Positions 14,231 to 14,629 of a stretch of DNA of 14,629 nt are shown one piece after another. The notes under the pieces were generated by a model. That model was given only the letters and a program-made list of their open reading frames with translations, ran no database searches and was not told the origin of the DNA. Location of the stretch: positions 1 through 14,629 of the forward strand of contig JAVBTY010000072.1 of assembly GCA_031555955.1 (NCBI GenBank), written 5' to 3'. The translations under genes and the position numbers were made by a program. Within the stretch, counting starts at the first letter, position 1. Each line of letters opens with the position of its first letter. Source of the stretch: Azoarcus sp031555955. Lineage in GTDB: Bacteria; Pseudomonadota; Gammaproteobacteria; Burkholderiales; Rhodocyclaceae.

Positions 14231-14282
14231 GGACAAAACACCCGATAACCGTCATACCAGATTCACCAGAAAAGCCGCTTCA

Positions 14283-14581
14283 GTTTCAATTCACACGCCC
14301 GCGAGGGGCGCGACACTCGCGCATGACCTCGATCCTGAGCGCGTGGCGGTTTCAATCCACGCACCCGCGAGGGGCGCGACTTCGGCAGAATCTACGCCTA
14401 CGCGGTCGATACCGAGTTTCAATCCACGCGCCCGCGAGGGGCGCGACGCCGCTGGAGCCGCGCCCGTTACGGGACTGACAAAAGTTTCAATCCACGCGCC
14501 CGCGAGGGGCGCGACACCGCGATGCGCTCAACCGTGCGACCGTGACGGGGTTTCAATCCACGCGCCCGCGAGGGGCGCGAC
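14283..14581 (-). CRISPR. CRISPR array, type I-C style repeat, trailer end (5 repeats in window)
   Basis: Five 32-base repeats at 14283-14314, 14349-14380, 14416-14447, 14484-14515 and 14550-14581. On + they begin GTTTCAATCCACGCGCCC and end GAGGGGCGCGAC. Spacers are 34, 35, 36 and 34 bases. Read on the minus strand the repeat begins GTCGCGCCCC and ends GTGGATTGAAAC, with an internal GCGCCC/GGGCGC stem, as in type I-C systems. The three rightmost repeats are identical. The second has one change and the leftmost two changes (T at position 9, A at position 13). Degeneration at the left marks the trailer, so transcription runs right to left and the leader lies to the right. No cas genes are in the window. 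After the last repeat, 48 bases run to the window edge without another clear repeat. Confidence 0.95.
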
Positions 14582-14629
14582 AGGCACCGCGGCGGGGGCG
14601 GCTGCCGGGGGCGCGCCGTTGAATTACAC

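Larger units (their letters stand above)
13970..14282. other. Promoter/regulatory interval between the operon and the CRISPR array
   Basis: About 310 non-coding bases. From the operon outward it holds the ribosome-binding site (13976-13983), a leader hairpin, the sigma-54 promoter and then about 165 bases without a recognised element. Next comes the inverted repeat at 14213-14230, and the last 50 bases run up to the first CRISPR repeat. A TGTTTCAC at 14111 resembles half a parS site but has no other half. Confidence 0.6.

Noticed and set aside
14212..14478. 88-codon open frame over the CRISPR repeats
   Set aside because: The repeated FQSTHPRGAR-like peptide is only the translated repeat unit.

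Overview
This is a GC-rich proteobacterial chromosome segment. The order mnmG-rsmG-parA-parB, the NemA-like and Tam proteins, the DUF898/M48 pair and a -24/-12 promoter all point to a betaproteobacterium or close relative. I cannot name the genus from the sequence alone.

Left part (1-3450, + strand): the 3' end of mnmG, then rsmG (4-bp overlap), parA and parB. This is the conserved origin-proximal cluster for tRNA modification, 16S rRNA methylation and chromosome partitioning. No parS site is visible in the window. A gene-poor stretch (3451-3953) follows, with a parB-distal hairpin and a small repeat cluster. Next, on the minus strand, comes a tRNA-Lys(CTT) with a clear intrinsic terminator.

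Middle (4248-10144): a DMT-family transporter, a Tam-type methyltransferase, an Old-Yellow-Enzyme reductase (NemA type) and an exported DUF4124-glutaredoxin fusion, all on +. Converging on these is a minus-strand pair: a multi-pass DUF898 membrane protein translationally coupled to a membrane-anchored M48 zinc metallopeptidase.

Right part (10317-14046, minus strand): the most unusual region, a four-gene operon of exported proteins. In transcription order it encodes a 551-aa glycine-rich repetitive protein, a 115-aa small secreted protein, a stand-alone exported C39 cysteine peptidase and a 275-aa secreted protein. A near-perfect sigma-54 promoter (14031-14046) lies just upstream, and a perfect 18-bp inverted repeat (14213-14230) sits at enhancer distance. 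The two smaller secreted proteins share an LAxxRGG double-glycine motif of the kind C39 peptidases cut. All three secreted proteins carry a related C-terminal QN-rich module. A perfect 14-bp GC hairpin follows the first gene. I infer a regulated extracellular matrix, fibre or adhesin system whose parts are exported by Sec and then trimmed by the co-encoded C39 peptidase. The closest described analogy I know of is the Pseudomonas Fap amyloid operon, which also has a C39-like peptidase (FapD), but no outer-membrane pore gene is seen here.

Far right (14283-14581): five repeats of a CRISPR array with a type I-C style 32-nt repeat. The degenerate repeats are at the left, so this is the trailer end and the leader lies to the right. 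No cas genes are in the window.
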